A stretch of 64,000 bases of DNA from DATATV01 sp036268615. GTDB lineage: Bacteria > Actinomycetota > Actinomycetes > Mycobacteriales > Pseudonocardiaceae. Positions 36,236 to 44,620 of the stretch are shown here, piece after piece. The notes beneath the pieces were generated by a model. The model worked only from the letters and a program-made list of their open reading frames with translations. It searched no databases and was not told where the DNA came from. Every line of letters starts with the position of its first letter. Positions within the stretch are counted from its first letter, which is position 1. Location of the stretch: positions 3,891 to 67,890 of the forward strand of contig DATATV010000049.1 in assembly GCA_036268615.1 (NCBI GenBank). The letters are read 5' to 3'. Made by a program: the position numbers and the translations under genes.

Positions 36236-36610
36236 GTGGTTCAGCGTCATCAACCAGTCCCCGCGCGCCTCGGCCCCGTCCGAACGTGTGTCGGTTGCCG
36301 GGCGAAGGCGGTGGACTCCGAGTTGCTGCGCACCGTGGTCGTGGATGGGCAGGTTGTGCCTGATCCGCGGCGCAGGTTGCCGGGGCGAGGTGCCTGGTTG
36401 CACCCCAGTCCCGACTGCCTGCGGGCGGCTGAGCGGCGGCGAGCGTTCCCCCGGGCGTTGCGAGTGCCCGGTCCGCTCGACGTTGGTCCGGTCCGCATCC
36501 AGCTGGGCCAGCCGCTCGGCGAATCAGGTGGCACGGGACCTTCCCGTGTCCTGCAGGACGAAGGAAGCAGGTCGACCCGTCATGAGTCAGCCGTGAAGCT
36601 GAAGCCATGA
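36236..36610 (+). CDS. ylxR: YlxR-family (DUF448) RNA-binding protein
   Basis: A 124-residue protein with the YlxR hallmark RTCVGCRAKA, then PRRRLPGRGAWLHPSPDCLRAAERRRAFPRALR. It sits in its standard place between nusA and infB. YlxR proteins bind RNA/ribosomes or act as regulators (RnpM-type control of RNase P in Bacillus). The C-terminal 30 residues are poorly conserved. GTG 36236 is the likely start, 22 bases after the nusA stop. Confidence 0.9.
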   Translation: MVQRHQPVPARLGPVRTCVGCRAKAVDSELLRTVVVDGQVVPDPRRRLPGRGAWLHPSPDCLRAAERRRAFPRALRVPGPLDVGPVRIQLGQPLGESGGTGPSRVLQDEGSRSTRHESAVKLKP

Positions 36611-36672
36611 ACGCGCGACGTTAGGACGAGGTCGGTGGGCGTGCCCGGCGACCTCACCAGATGAGGAGACCA

Positions 36673-39600
36673 GTGCCAGGCAAAGCCCGCGTGCACGAGC
36701 TCGCCAAAGAGCTCGGCGTCACGAGCAAGGACGTTCTCGCCAAGCTCAAGGATCTTGGTGAGTTCGTGAAGTCCGCGTCCTCCACAGTTGAGGCGCCCGT
36801 TGCCCGCAGGTTGCGGGACTCATTCACTCCGGCCGCTCCGGCCAAGCCCGGTCGTCCCGGCGGCGGACCCCGTCCGTCGGCGCCGAGCCCGGCCGCCGCG
36901 CCGTCCAACGGCAGCTCGCCCAGTACGTCGTCGGCCGCCCCGTCGGCGCCGTCGACCGCGCCGGCCCCGGGTCCTCGGCCCGGTCCGGCCCGTCCTCCGG
37001 TGCCCGCGCCCGGCTTCGGTTCGGCGCCCGCGACCAGTGCCCCGGCACCCGGTCCGCGCCCGGCCCCCCGGCCGCGTCCGGACGAGCAGCCCACCCAGCC
37101 TCCGGCCGAGCAGCCGGCCGCCGCGGCGCAGTCGGCTCCGCCGGCCGCGCCCAGCACGCCGGCTCCCTCGACGCCGGCGACCCCGGCTCCCGGTGGCTCG
37201 CCCGCGCCGCAGGGTGGTTCCGGCTCCGGTGGTTCCTCCGGTGGTTCGGTGGTTCCGCCGCGTCGGCAGTCGCCCAAGCCCGGCCCGCGCGCGCCGAAGA
37301 TCGGCAACAACCCCTTCGGTGTCGGTGGCAGCAGTGCCCCCGCACCGCGTCCGGCCGGTCCGCGTCCCGGCGCCGGTGGCCCCGGCGGTGCCGGTGGCCC
37401 TGGTGGCGAGCGTGGTCCCCGTCCCGGCGCCGACCGTCCCGGTGGCGGCGGTCGTCCCGGTGGTGAGCGTCCGGCTCCCGGTGGTCAGCGCGGTGAGCGC
37501 CCGGCCGCCGGTCCCCGGCCCGCGACTCCCGGCAACATGCCTCCTCGGCCCAACCCCGGCATGATGCCGCCCCGTCCGGCCCGGCCGGCCGGTGGTGGCG
37601 GTCGTCCCGGTGCGCCCGGTCGTCCCGGTCCCGGCGGCGGTGGCCGTCCGGGTGGCGGCGGCGGTCGTCCCGGCGGTCCCGGCGGCGGCGGTGGCGGTGG
37701 CTTCCGCGGTGGCCCGGGTGGCGGCGGTGGCGGTGGCTTCCGCGGCGGTCCCGGTGGCGGTGGCGGCGCTGGTGGCGGTTTCCGTCCCGGTGGCGGCACC
37801 GGTGCGCCGGCCGGTGGCGGCGGTGGTCGCCCCGGTGGCGGTGGCGGTGGTTTCCGTCCCGGTGGTGCCGGTCGCGGTGGCGCGGCAGGCGCGTTCGGCC
37901 GTCCCGGCGGTCCGAGTCGTCGTGGCCGTAAGTCGAAGCGGCAGAAGCGCCAGGAATTCGACAACATGCAGGCGCCCAGCGTCGGCGGTGTCCGTCTGCC
38001 CAAGGGCAACGGCGAGGCCATCCGGCTGCCGCGCGGCGCGTCGCTGACCGACTTCGCCGACAAGATCGGTGCCAACCCGGCTTCGCTGGTGCAGGTGCTG
38101 TTCCACCTCGGCGAGATGGTCACGGCCACGCAGTCGGTGTCCGAGGACATCCTGGAGCTGCTCGGTTCGGAGATGAACTACGCGGTCCAGGTGGTCAGCC
38201 CGGAGGAAGAGGACCGGGAGCTGCTGGAGTCCTTCGACATCAGCTACGGCTCCGATTCCGGCGGCGATACCGACCGCCAGGCCCGTCCGCCGGTGGTGAC
38301 CGTCATGGGTCACGTCGACCACGGTAAGACCCGCCTGTTGGACACGATCCGTAAGACGAACGTGGCCGAGCGCGAGGCCGGCGGCATCACCCAGCACATC
38401 GGTGCCTACCAGGTGGTCACCAAGCTGGAGGACAACGAGCGGCCGATCACCTTCATCGACACCCCCGGCCACGAGGCGTTCACCGCCATGCGTGCCCGTG
38501 GTGCGCAGGCCACCGACATCGCGGTGATCGTGGTCGCCGCCGACGACGGTGTCATGCCGCAGACGGTGGAGGCGATCAACCACGCGCAGGCGGCCAGCGT
38601 GCCGATCGTGGTGGCGGTGAACAAGATCGACAAGCCGGGTGCCAACCCGCAGAAGATCCGCCAGCAGATGACCGACTACGGCGTGGTGCCCGAGGAGTAC
38701 GGCGGCGACACCATGTTCGTCGACATCTCGGCCAAGCAGGGCGACAACATCGACGGCCTGCTGGAGGCGATCCTGCTGACCGCGGACGCGTCGTTGGACC
38801 TGCGGGCCAACCCGGACATGGAAGCGCAGGGTGTGGCCATCGAGGCGCACCTGGACCGCGGCCGTGGCCCGGTGGCGACCGTGCTGGTCCAGCGCGGCAG
38901 CCTGCACGTCGGCGACTCGATCGTCGCCGGCGACGCGTACGGCCGCGTCCGGCGGATGCTGGACGAGTTCGGCGCGGACATCGAGACGGCGACGCCGTCC
39001 CGGCCGGTGCAGGTTGTCGGCTTCACCTCGGTGCCCGGCGCCGGTGACACCTTCCTCGTCGTGGACGAGGACCGGGTGGCCCGGCAGATCGCCGAGCGCC
39101 GGTCGGCCCGCAACCGCAACGCGCTCAACGCGTCGCGGGCCAAGCGGGTCAGCCTGGAGGACCTGGACGCGGCGCTCAAGGAGACCAGTCAGCTCAACCT
39201 GATCATCAAGGGCGACAACTCGGGTACCGTCGAGGCCCTTGAGGACGCGCTGATGAAGATCGATGTCGGCGACGAGGTCGAGCTGCGAGTGATCGACCGC
39301 GGTGTCGGTGGCATCACCAAGGCCAACGTGGACCTGGCGATCGCGTCCAACGCGGTCATCATCGGGTTCAACGTGCGGGCCGAGGGCAAGGTGGCCGAGC
39401 AGGCCACCCGCGAGGGCATCGACATCCGCTACTACTCGGTCATCTACCAGGCGATCGACGAGATCGAGCAGGCCCTGAAGGGCATGCTCAAGCCGATCTA
39501 CGAGGAAATCCAGCTGGGCCGGGTCGAGATCCGCGACCTGTTCCGTTCCTCCAAGGTCGGTCTGATCGCCGGTTGTATGGTTCTGTCCGGCGAGATCCGG

Positions 39601-39801
39601 CGCAACGCCAAGGCTCGGTTGATCCGGGACGGCAACGTGGTCGCGGAGAACCTGACCATCACGTCGCTGCGTCGCTTCAAGGATGACGTGACCGAGGTCC
39701 GCGAGGGCTTCGAGTGCGGTCTCACCATCAACAACAACACCGAACTGCGGTTGCAGGACGTGTTGGAGACCTACGAGATGCGGGAGAAGCCGCGCGCGTA
39801 G
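36673..39801 (+). CDS. infB: Translation initiation factor IF-2
   Basis: About 1042 residues. It begins with the IF2 N-terminal helix KARVHELAKELGVTSKDVLA, then a long disordered Pro/Ala/Gly/Arg linker (about 55-425) including a run of GGGGGFRGGPGG-type repeats, then a second IF2N (SVGGVRLPKG onward). The GTPase has G1 GHVDHGKTRLLD (about 545), G3 DTPGHEAFTAMR and G4 NKIDKPGAN, followed by domains II-IV. I favour GTG 36673: ATGAGGAG at 36661-36668 then serves as its Shine-Dalgarno and homologues begin with xxGKARVHEL. ATG 36661 would add four residues and has no ribosome site. Confidence 0.95.
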   Translation: MPGKARVHELAKELGVTSKDVLAKLKDLGEFVKSASSTVEAPVARRLRDSFTPAAPAKPGRPGGGPRPSAPSPAAAPSNGSSPSTSSAAPSAPSTAPAPGPRPGPARPPVPAPGFGSAPATSAPAPGPRPAPRPRPDEQPTQPPAEQPAAAAQSAPPAAPSTPAPSTPATPAPGGSPAPQGGSGSGGSSGGSVVPPRRQSPKPGPRAPKIGNNPFGVGGSSAPAPRPAGPRPGAGGPGGAGGPGGERGPRPGADRPGGGGRPGGERPAPGGQRGERPAAGPRPATPGNMPPRPNPGMMPPRPARPAGGGGRPGAPGRPGPGGGGRPGGGGGRPGGPGGGGGGGFRGGPGGGGGGGFRGGPGGGGGAGGGFRPGGGTGAPAGGGGGRPGGGGGGFRPGGAGRGGAAGAFGRPGGPSRRGRKSKRQKRQEFDNMQAPSVGGVRLPKGNGEAIRLPRGASLTDFADKIGANPASLVQVLFHLGEMVTATQSVSEDILELLGSEMNYAVQVVSPEEEDRELLESFDISYGSDSGGDTDRQARPPVVTVMGHVDHGKTRLLDTIRKTNVAEREAGGITQHIGAYQVVTKLEDNERPITFIDTPGHEAFTAMRARGAQATDIAVIVVAADDGVMPQTVEAINHAQAASVPIVVAVNKIDKPGANPQKIRQQMTDYGVVPEEYGGDTMFVDISAKQGDNIDGLLEAILLTADASLDLRANPDMEAQGVAIEAHLDRGRGPVATVLVQRGSLHVGDSIVAGDAYGRVRRMLDEFGADIETATPSRPVQVVGFTSVPGAGDTFLVVDEDRVARQIAERRSARNRNALNASRAKRVSLEDLDAALKETSQLNLIIKGDNSGTVEALEDALMKIDVGDEVELRVIDRGVGGITKANVDLAIASNAVIIGFNVRAEGKVAEQATREGIDIRYYSVIYQAIDEIEQALKGMLKPIYEEIQLGRVEIRDLFRSSKVGLIAGCMVLSGEIRRNAKARLIRDGNVVAENLTITSLRRFKDDVTEVREGFECGLTINNNTELRLQDVLETYEMREKPRA

Positions 39802-39822
39802 TTCGGCGTAGCTCGTCCGTTC

Positions 39823-39860
39823 GTGCCGGGACCGGTGTTTCCCCCTGCCGGTCCCGGCAC
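39823..39860 (+). terminator. Stem-loop after infB
   Basis: GTGCCGGGACCGG (39823-39835) pairs perfectly with CCGGTCCCGGCAC (39848-39860), a 13-bp stem with a 12-base loop, 21 bases after the infB stop and 27 before the next start. No U-tract. It probably ends most infB transcripts or attenuates read-through into DUF503-rbfA. Confidence 0.75.
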
Positions 39861-39887
39861 GTCCTCGAACACCGGGGGATTGCCGTC

Positions 39888-40184
39888 GTGCATGTGGGTT
39901 CACTGGAGTTGGACGTGTTGCTCGGCGACGTCCACTCGTTGAAGGAAAAGCGGTCCGTACTGCGGCCGGTGATCGCCGAACTGCGTCGCAAGTTCGAGGT
40001 CGCCGTCGCCGAGGCCGGACATCAGGAGTTGCATCGCCGGGCGCTGATCGGCGTCGCGGCGGTCGCCGCGGACACCGGTCACGTCTACGACCTGCTCGCC
40101 CGGTGCGAGCGGATGGTCGCCGGGCGCCCCGAACTGGAGTTGCTGTCCGCCCGGCACCGGCTGCTCGGGCCGGACGACGAGTAG
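39888..40184 (+). CDS. DUF503 family protein
   Basis: A 98-residue protein with the DUF503 pattern VHVGSLELDVLLGDVHSLKEKR followed by SVLRPVIAELRRKFEVAVAE. It is conserved between infB and rbfA in many Gram-positive bacteria; its role is unknown, presumably in ribosome or translation biology. GTG 39888 is preceded by GGGGG. The frame extends upstream into the terminator, but that part is not conserved. Confidence 0.88.
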   Translation: MHVGSLELDVLLGDVHSLKEKRSVLRPVIAELRRKFEVAVAEAGHQELHRRALIGVAAVAADTGHVYDLLARCERMVAGRPELELLSARHRLLGPDDE

Positions 40185-40251
40185 CGGATGCTGGGACCAG
40201 GATTCACCATCAGACTGATCAGACTGAGAAGTCGAACGAGGGAGGAGCGTC

Positions 40252-40710
40252 GTGGCTGACGCGCCACGCGCCCGTAGGCTCGCCAAGCGGATCGTGCAGA
40301 TCGTCGCGTCCGCGCTGGAGCACGAGGTCAAGGACCCGCGCCTGGGCAAGGTGACCATCACCGACGCCAAGGTGACCGCTGACCTGCGGGACGCCACTGT
40401 CTACTACACCGTGTTGCCCGAACGGCTGGACGTGGAACCGGACCTTACCGGCGCGGCGGCCGCGCTGACGGCTGCTCGCGGGGTGCTGCGCACCATGGTC
40501 GGGCAACGCACGGGGGTGCGGTTCGCCCCGACGCTGTCGTTCGTCACCGACACCGTGCCCAACGACGCCCGCCGGATGGAGGAACTCCTCGCCAAGGCCC
40601 GGGAAGCCGACGCCGAGGTGGCGAGGTTGGCGAACGGTGCGGAGCCGGCTGGGGAGGCCGACCCGTACAGGGCGCCGCGGGAGCCGGACGCGGACGAAGA
40701 CGAGGAATAA
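40252..40710 (+). CDS. rbfA: Ribosome-binding factor A
   Basis: A 152-residue 30S maturation factor with a KH-like fold: RARRLAKRIVQIVASALEHE, then VKDPRLGKVTITDAKVTADL, ARGVLRTMVGQRTGVRFAPTLSFV and DTVPNDARRMEELL, with an acidic C-terminal tail. A strong GAGGGAGGAG precedes the GTG start. Confidence 0.95.
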   Translation: MADAPRARRLAKRIVQIVASALEHEVKDPRLGKVTITDAKVTADLRDATVYYTVLPERLDVEPDLTGAAAALTAARGVLRTMVGQRTGVRFAPTLSFVTDTVPNDARRMEELLAKAREADAEVARLANGAEPAGEADPYRAPREPDADEDEE

Positions 40711-41018
40711 GGCGGCCGGCCTTGCCGCGCAACGGCGCGCGGGGTCAGCAGCTTGGGATCGCTCTGACACCTTCACCCCGATACGCGGCGCCCTGCCGTT
40801 TGTGCCACCACAAACGGCAGACGATCGCGCGATCGGGGCGACGGAGCGGGACCGTTGGGCGACCCCGGCCCCCATCACCCAACAACCCATCGGCACAACC
40901 ACGCCATCACCTGCGTAGCCCGCCGAACTGGCCGCCCAGTGACGACCCGCGCGGCCGACAGTGAAAGAAGTCGCTCGCTCCTGGTCCTCCCCCGCGGCTG
41001 GCGCGGCAGGACCCCCGA
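40711..41018. other. 308-bp intergenic region with two strong inverted repeats
   Basis: It lies between rbfA (+) and a convergent methyltransferase gene (-). CTGCCGTTTGTG (40793-40804) pairs perfectly with CACAAACGGCAG (40809-40820), a 12-bp hairpin with a 4-base loop; two bases later is the 14-bp palindrome CGATCGCGCGATCG (40822-40835). A weaker hairpin CCGCGC/GCGCGG is at 40725-40742. The rest, about 40860-40980, is less GC-rich with no supported gene. Bidirectional termination is the simplest role for the 12-bp hairpin. Confidence 0.6.
40793..40820. terminator. Perfect 12-bp hairpin between convergent genes
   Basis: CTGCCGTTTGTG and CACAAACGGCAG are exact complements with loop CCAC. The stem carries T and A runs that give a short U-run on either strand's descending arm or A-run opposite. 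It is placed to terminate rbfA transcripts and, from the other side, the methyltransferase gene. Confidence 0.6.
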
Positions 41019-42056
41019 TCAGTGCGGCTTCCTGGCCAGCACCAGATCGCGCATGATCGCCTGATCCACCCGATGCTGAAAAGCCTGGTACTCCGGCGAG
41101 TCCAGTACGTCGAGCCCGGCATCCGCGAGCAACGTCGTCAACTCGACCCGCTTGGCCACGTGCACGTTCCACGAGATCCCGACAGCGCCGCCCGGCCGAA
41201 GCAGGGACACCCAGGCCGGCAAAGCTTCGGTGAGCAGTTCGGTCGGGCTGCGGTTGAGGCGTTCGCCGCCCTTGTGGCTGCCGTGCTGGACCCCGTACGG
41301 CGCGTCCGCAACCACCAGGTCGAACGCGCCTGAGCGGAAGAACTCGTTGGCGCGCACGGTGTCTGCCTGCACGTACGCCAGTTTTACCGTGTCGCCGGCC
41401 TGGTAGCGCTCCTTGGTCACGCCCAGCGTCACGTCCAGCCGCCGGCCCACGTGGGCCTTGTTGCGGCGGATCGGCGCGACCTCGGCGGAATGCTTGAGGC
41501 GCTTGTTCTTCAGCCAGGTGCGGATGAACTTGGCGTACTCGTCGAAGTCGCGGCCGTCCACGTCGATCCCGGCCGCGTCGAAGCCGTACATCATCGCCTG
41601 GTTGAGCGTCGTGCCCCGCCCGCAGACCGGGTCGAGCACGCGCAGTTTCTCCGTGCTCAGCTCGCCGGGGCTGTCGGTGGCCAGCGCGGTCAGGTTCAGC
41701 AGCAGCTTGGTGAACAGCTCGTTCGTCTTGCCGGCGTACTTCTGGATCGTCAGCAGGTCGCTGTCGAAACTGTCCAGCCGGTGCAGCGCCACCGGCCGCA
41801 GCCACTCGTCACGCACCTCGAACAGCGCGTAGAGCGTCGACAGGTTCGACAGCAGGTCGATCTGGTCCTCGGTCAGTTCCGGCGCGCGGAACGTGATGTA
41901 GGGCACCCCGCCCAGGCTGACCTCGGTGATGTCGGCCAGCACCCCACCCAGCGCGGCCAGGTCGAACACCCGGAGCTCGCCGGCCAACAGCGCCATCGAC
42001 GACTCGGCGTACACCCGGTTGGCAGCCGGGTAGAGCATGATCGCGTACTCGTTCAT
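41019..42056 (-). CDS. Probable SAM-dependent nucleic-acid methyltransferase (TRM11/UPF0020-like)
   Basis: A 345-residue protein. The N-terminal part (about 1-130) is a non-catalytic domain starting MNEYAIMLYPAANRVYAESS. The catalytic part has motif I DPVCGRGTTLNQAM, the acidic AGIDVDGRDFDEY and motif IV VVADAPYGVQHGS, a DxPYG version of the (N/D)PPY box seen in exocyclic-amino methylases such as tRNA m2G enzymes. TEALPAWVSLLRPGGAVGISWNV completes the fold. The substrate is probably RNA, but DNA is not excluded. ATG 42056 is the start; the frame runs further upstream across nrnA and is not coding there. Divergent from nrnA with 46 bp between starts. Confidence 0.8.
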   Translation of the reverse strand: MNEYAIMLYPAANRVYAESSMALLAGELRVFDLAALGGVLADITEVSLGGVPYITFRAPELTEDQIDLLSNLSTLYALFEVRDEWLRPVALHRLDSFDSDLLTIQKYAGKTNELFTKLLLNLTALATDSPGELSTEKLRVLDPVCGRGTTLNQAMMYGFDAAGIDVDGRDFDEYAKFIRTWLKNKRLKHSAEVAPIRRNKAHVGRRLDVTLGVTKERYQAGDTVKLAYVQADTVRANEFFRSGAFDLVVADAPYGVQHGSHKGGERLNRSPTELLTEALPAWVSLLRPGGAVGISWNVHVAKRVELTTLLADAGLDVLDSPEYQAFQHRVDQAIMRDLVLARKPH

Positions 42057-42102
42057 CAATCCTGGATTCTCACCGGCGGACGGTAACGTGCTGGACGTGA
42101 GC

Positions 42103-43122
42103 ATGTCAGTGCGTGTGGACCACCCCGACACCGACCACGGCGCCGAGCTGCGGCAAGCCGCCGAGCTGCTGGCCGGGGCACAGGATGTCACCCTGCTGGG
42201 CCATGTCAACCCGGACGCCGACGCGTTCGGCAGCGCGATCGGGCTGGCGCTGGCCCTGCGGGACGCCGGGGCGAGCGTGCGGGTTTCCTTCGGTTACCCG
42301 AACGAGGTACCGGAGTCGCTGCGCCACCTCGACTCCGCCGGGCTCTTCGTGCCGGCCGCCGAGGTGCCGGCGGTGCCCGCGCTGCTGGTCGTACTCGACT
42401 CCGGCAGCGTCGACCGGCTCGGCCCGCTGGCCGACCGGGTGCCGGCGATCATCGCGGCCGGCGGGGACGTGCTCGTCATCGACCACCATGTGTCCAACAC
42501 CCGGTTCGGTACCCGGCACGTCGTGGACACCGGCGCAGAGGCGACCGCCGCGATCGTGCTGCGGCTGCTCGATGAAATGGGCTTGCCGCTGACCGAACCG
42601 ATCGCCCGTGCCGTCTACGCCGGCCTGCTCACCGACACCAGTTCGTTCCGCCGCGCCACCGAAAACACCCACCTCGCCGCGGCCCGGCTGCTGGCCGCCG
42701 GGGTCGACGCCGATGCGGTTGCCCGCCCGTTGCTGGACACCCATCCCTTCGGCTGGCTGCACATGCTCTCCGCCGTGCTGGGCCGGGCCGCGCTCGAACC
42801 CGCCGGGGCGCGCGGGCTCGGGCTGGTGCACACCGCGGTACTGCTCGCCGACGCGGAGGGGCTGCGGCAGGAGGAGATCGAGAGCGTGATCGGCGTGCTG
42901 CGCGGGACGGCCGAGGCCGAGGTGGCCGCGGTGCTCAAGCAGGTCGCGCCGGAGCGGTGGACCGGGTCGCTGCGCGCGATCAGCCGACTGGACGTGAGCG
43001 CGGCGGCGCGTGCGCTGGGCGGTGGCGGTCACCGGTTCGCCGCCGGCTTCACCGTGGACGGGCCGTTGGACGCGGTGCTCGACCGGGTGCGGGCGGCGCT
43101 GGACGAAGCGCCCCTGGTGTGA
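42103..43122 (+). CDS. nrnA: DHH-family bifunctional oligoribonuclease/PAP phosphatase
   Basis: About 339 residues. The DHH domain has LLGHVNPDADAFGSAIGLALAL and the signature VIDHHVSNTRFG; the C-terminal DHHA1 domain has GGGGHRFAAGF. The enzyme degrades nanoRNA and dephosphorylates 3'-phosphoadenosine 5'-phosphate. The start is not decided: ATG 42103 is given, but in-frame GTGs at 42088 and 42097 are possible. The order rbfA-nrnA-dinF matches mycobacteria, here interrupted by the divergent methyltransferase. Confidence 0.92.
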   Translation: MSVRVDHPDTDHGAELRQAAELLAGAQDVTLLGHVNPDADAFGSAIGLALALRDAGASVRVSFGYPNEVPESLRHLDSAGLFVPAAEVPAVPALLVVLDSGSVDRLGPLADRVPAIIAAGGDVLVIDHHVSNTRFGTRHVVDTGAEATAAIVLRLLDEMGLPLTEPIARAVYAGLLTDTSSFRRATENTHLAAARLLAAGVDADAVARPLLDTHPFGWLHMLSAVLGRAALEPAGARGLGLVHTAVLLADAEGLRQEEIESVIGVLRGTAEAEVAAVLKQVAPERWTGSLRAISRLDVSAAARALGGGGHRFAAGFTVDGPLDAVLDRVRAALDEAPLV

Positions 43123-43132
43123 GGGTGCCGGC

Positions 43133-44488
43133 GTGACCGAGCCCGCAGCAAGTGGTTCCCCGGTGTCGCAACGGGTTTCCGCGCGCCAGTTGTTCGGCCT
43201 CGCGGTCCCGGCGCTGGGGGTGCTCGCCGCCGAACCGCTCTATGTGCTGGTGGACACGGCCGTCGTCGGTCACCTGGGCGCGCTGCCGCTGGCCGGGCTC
43301 GGCCTCGGTGGCGTACTGCTGTCCACTGTGTCCACTCAGCTGAACTTCCTGTCCTACGGCACCACCGCCCGCTCCGCCCGGCTGTTCGGCGCGGGCCGCC
43401 GGGCCGAGGCGGTCGACGAGGGGCTCCAGGCCACCTGGCTGGCACTGCTGCTGGGGCTGGTCATCCTGGTGCTCGGCGAGGTGCTGGCCGGACCGGTCGC
43501 CGCCGGGCTGGCCGGCAATCCGGCGATCGCGGCGGCGGCGGTGCGCTGGCTGCGGGTGGCCCTGTTCGGGGTGCCGCTGATCCTGGTCACGCTGGCCGGC
43601 AACGGCTGGTTGCGCGGGGTGCAGGACACCGTGCGGCCGCTGCGTTATGTGTTGGCGGGCAACGGTTTGTCCGCGATCCTGTGTCCGGTGCTGGTGCATG
43701 TGGTCGGCTGGGGACTGGTCGGTTCCGCGGTGGCCAACGTGGCCGCGCAGCTCGTCGCGGGCACGTTGTTCCTGCGGGCCCTGCTGATCGAGCGCTCGGC
43801 CGCCAGGCTTTCGTTGCGGCTCAGGGTCAGCCGGATGCGCGCGCAGGTCCGGCTCGGCCGGGACCTCGTGCTGCGCAGCCTCGCCTTCCAGGCGTGCTTC
43901 GTGTCCGCCGCCTCGGTCGCCGCGCACTTCGGTGCGGACGCGGCCGGCGCGCACCAGGTGGTGCTGCAACTCTGGAACTTTCTGTCCCTGGTGCTGGACT
44001 CGCTGGCCATCGCGGCGCAGGCACTCGTCGGCGCGGCGCTCGGCGCCGGCCGGGCCGGCGTGGCCAGAGGGATCGCCGCCCAGGTCACCCGGTACGGCCT
44101 CGGCCTTGGGGTGTTCACCGGGCTGGTGTTCGGCGGGCTGGCCCCGGTGCTGCCGCACGTTTTCACCGGCGATCCCGGTGTGCTGGGCCAGGTTCCGCAC
44201 GCCTGGTGGTTCTTCGTCGCGCTCCAGCCGATCGCCGGGGTGGTGTTCGCCCTGGACGGCGTGCTGCTGGGCGCCGGCGACGCGGCCTTCCTGCGGACCG
44301 CGACGCTGCTCTGCGCGGTCGTCGGGTTTCTGCCGATGGTGTGGTTGTCGCTGGCCTTCGACTGGGGACTCGTCGGCATCTGGTGCGGGCTCTCGGCGTT
44401 CATGGTATTGCGGTTGGCCGCGGTGCTGCTGCGGGCCCGCTCGTCCCGCTGGTCGACGGTCGGCGCGGTCGCGGGTGGCGCGGGGTAA
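43133..44488 (+). CDS. dinF: MATE-family efflux transporter, DinF type
   Basis: A 451-residue, twelve-helix multidrug/toxin exporter. The start VSARQLFGLAVPALGVLAAEPLYVLVDTAVVGHLG (split by the first helix) is typical, with the repeated half beginning near DLVLRSLAFQACFVSAASVAAHFG. Driven by Na+ or H+; substrate unknown. GTG 43133 lies 10 bp after nrnA, so they are probably co-transcribed. The frame is open upstream inside nrnA but without homology. Confidence 0.9.
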   Translation: MTEPAASGSPVSQRVSARQLFGLAVPALGVLAAEPLYVLVDTAVVGHLGALPLAGLGLGGVLLSTVSTQLNFLSYGTTARSARLFGAGRRAEAVDEGLQATWLALLLGLVILVLGEVLAGPVAAGLAGNPAIAAAAVRWLRVALFGVPLILVTLAGNGWLRGVQDTVRPLRYVLAGNGLSAILCPVLVHVVGWGLVGSAVANVAAQLVAGTLFLRALLIERSAARLSLRLRVSRMRAQVRLGRDLVLRSLAFQACFVSAASVAAHFGADAAGAHQVVLQLWNFLSLVLDSLAIAAQALVGAALGAGRAGVARGIAAQVTRYGLGLGVFTGLVFGGLAPVLPHVFTGDPGVLGQVPHAWWFFVALQPIAGVVFALDGVLLGAGDAAFLRTATLLCAVVGFLPMVWLSLAFDWGLVGIWCGLSAFMVLRLAAVLLRARSSRWSTVGAVAGGAG

Positions 44489-44620
44489 GAGTTCTGGCTG
44501 TGGTGAACAGCACGTACCGTGACTGTTACACGGTTCCATGTTGCGGCGATGTAAAGAAACGGCACAGTGACGTGTTTTTCGTCCACTAGTCCACCCCGCT
44601 GTAGCTGAGGAGTTGCTGCC

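Noticed and set aside
37370..37920. Dense repeats in infB that could resemble a minisatellite or CRISPR
   Set aside because: The repeats encode an in-frame Gly/Pro/Arg linker with varied unit length and no spacer-repeat structure.
36820..39903. A 1027-codon open frame on the minus strand opposite infB
   Set aside because: It lacks motifs and mirrors the infB low-complexity linker (Thr/Ala runs); infB is fully supported on the plus strand.
44517..44533. Small hairpin CCGTG/CACGG between dinF and the MFS gene as a terminator
   Set aside because: A 5-bp stem with a 7-base loop is too weak and common to call.
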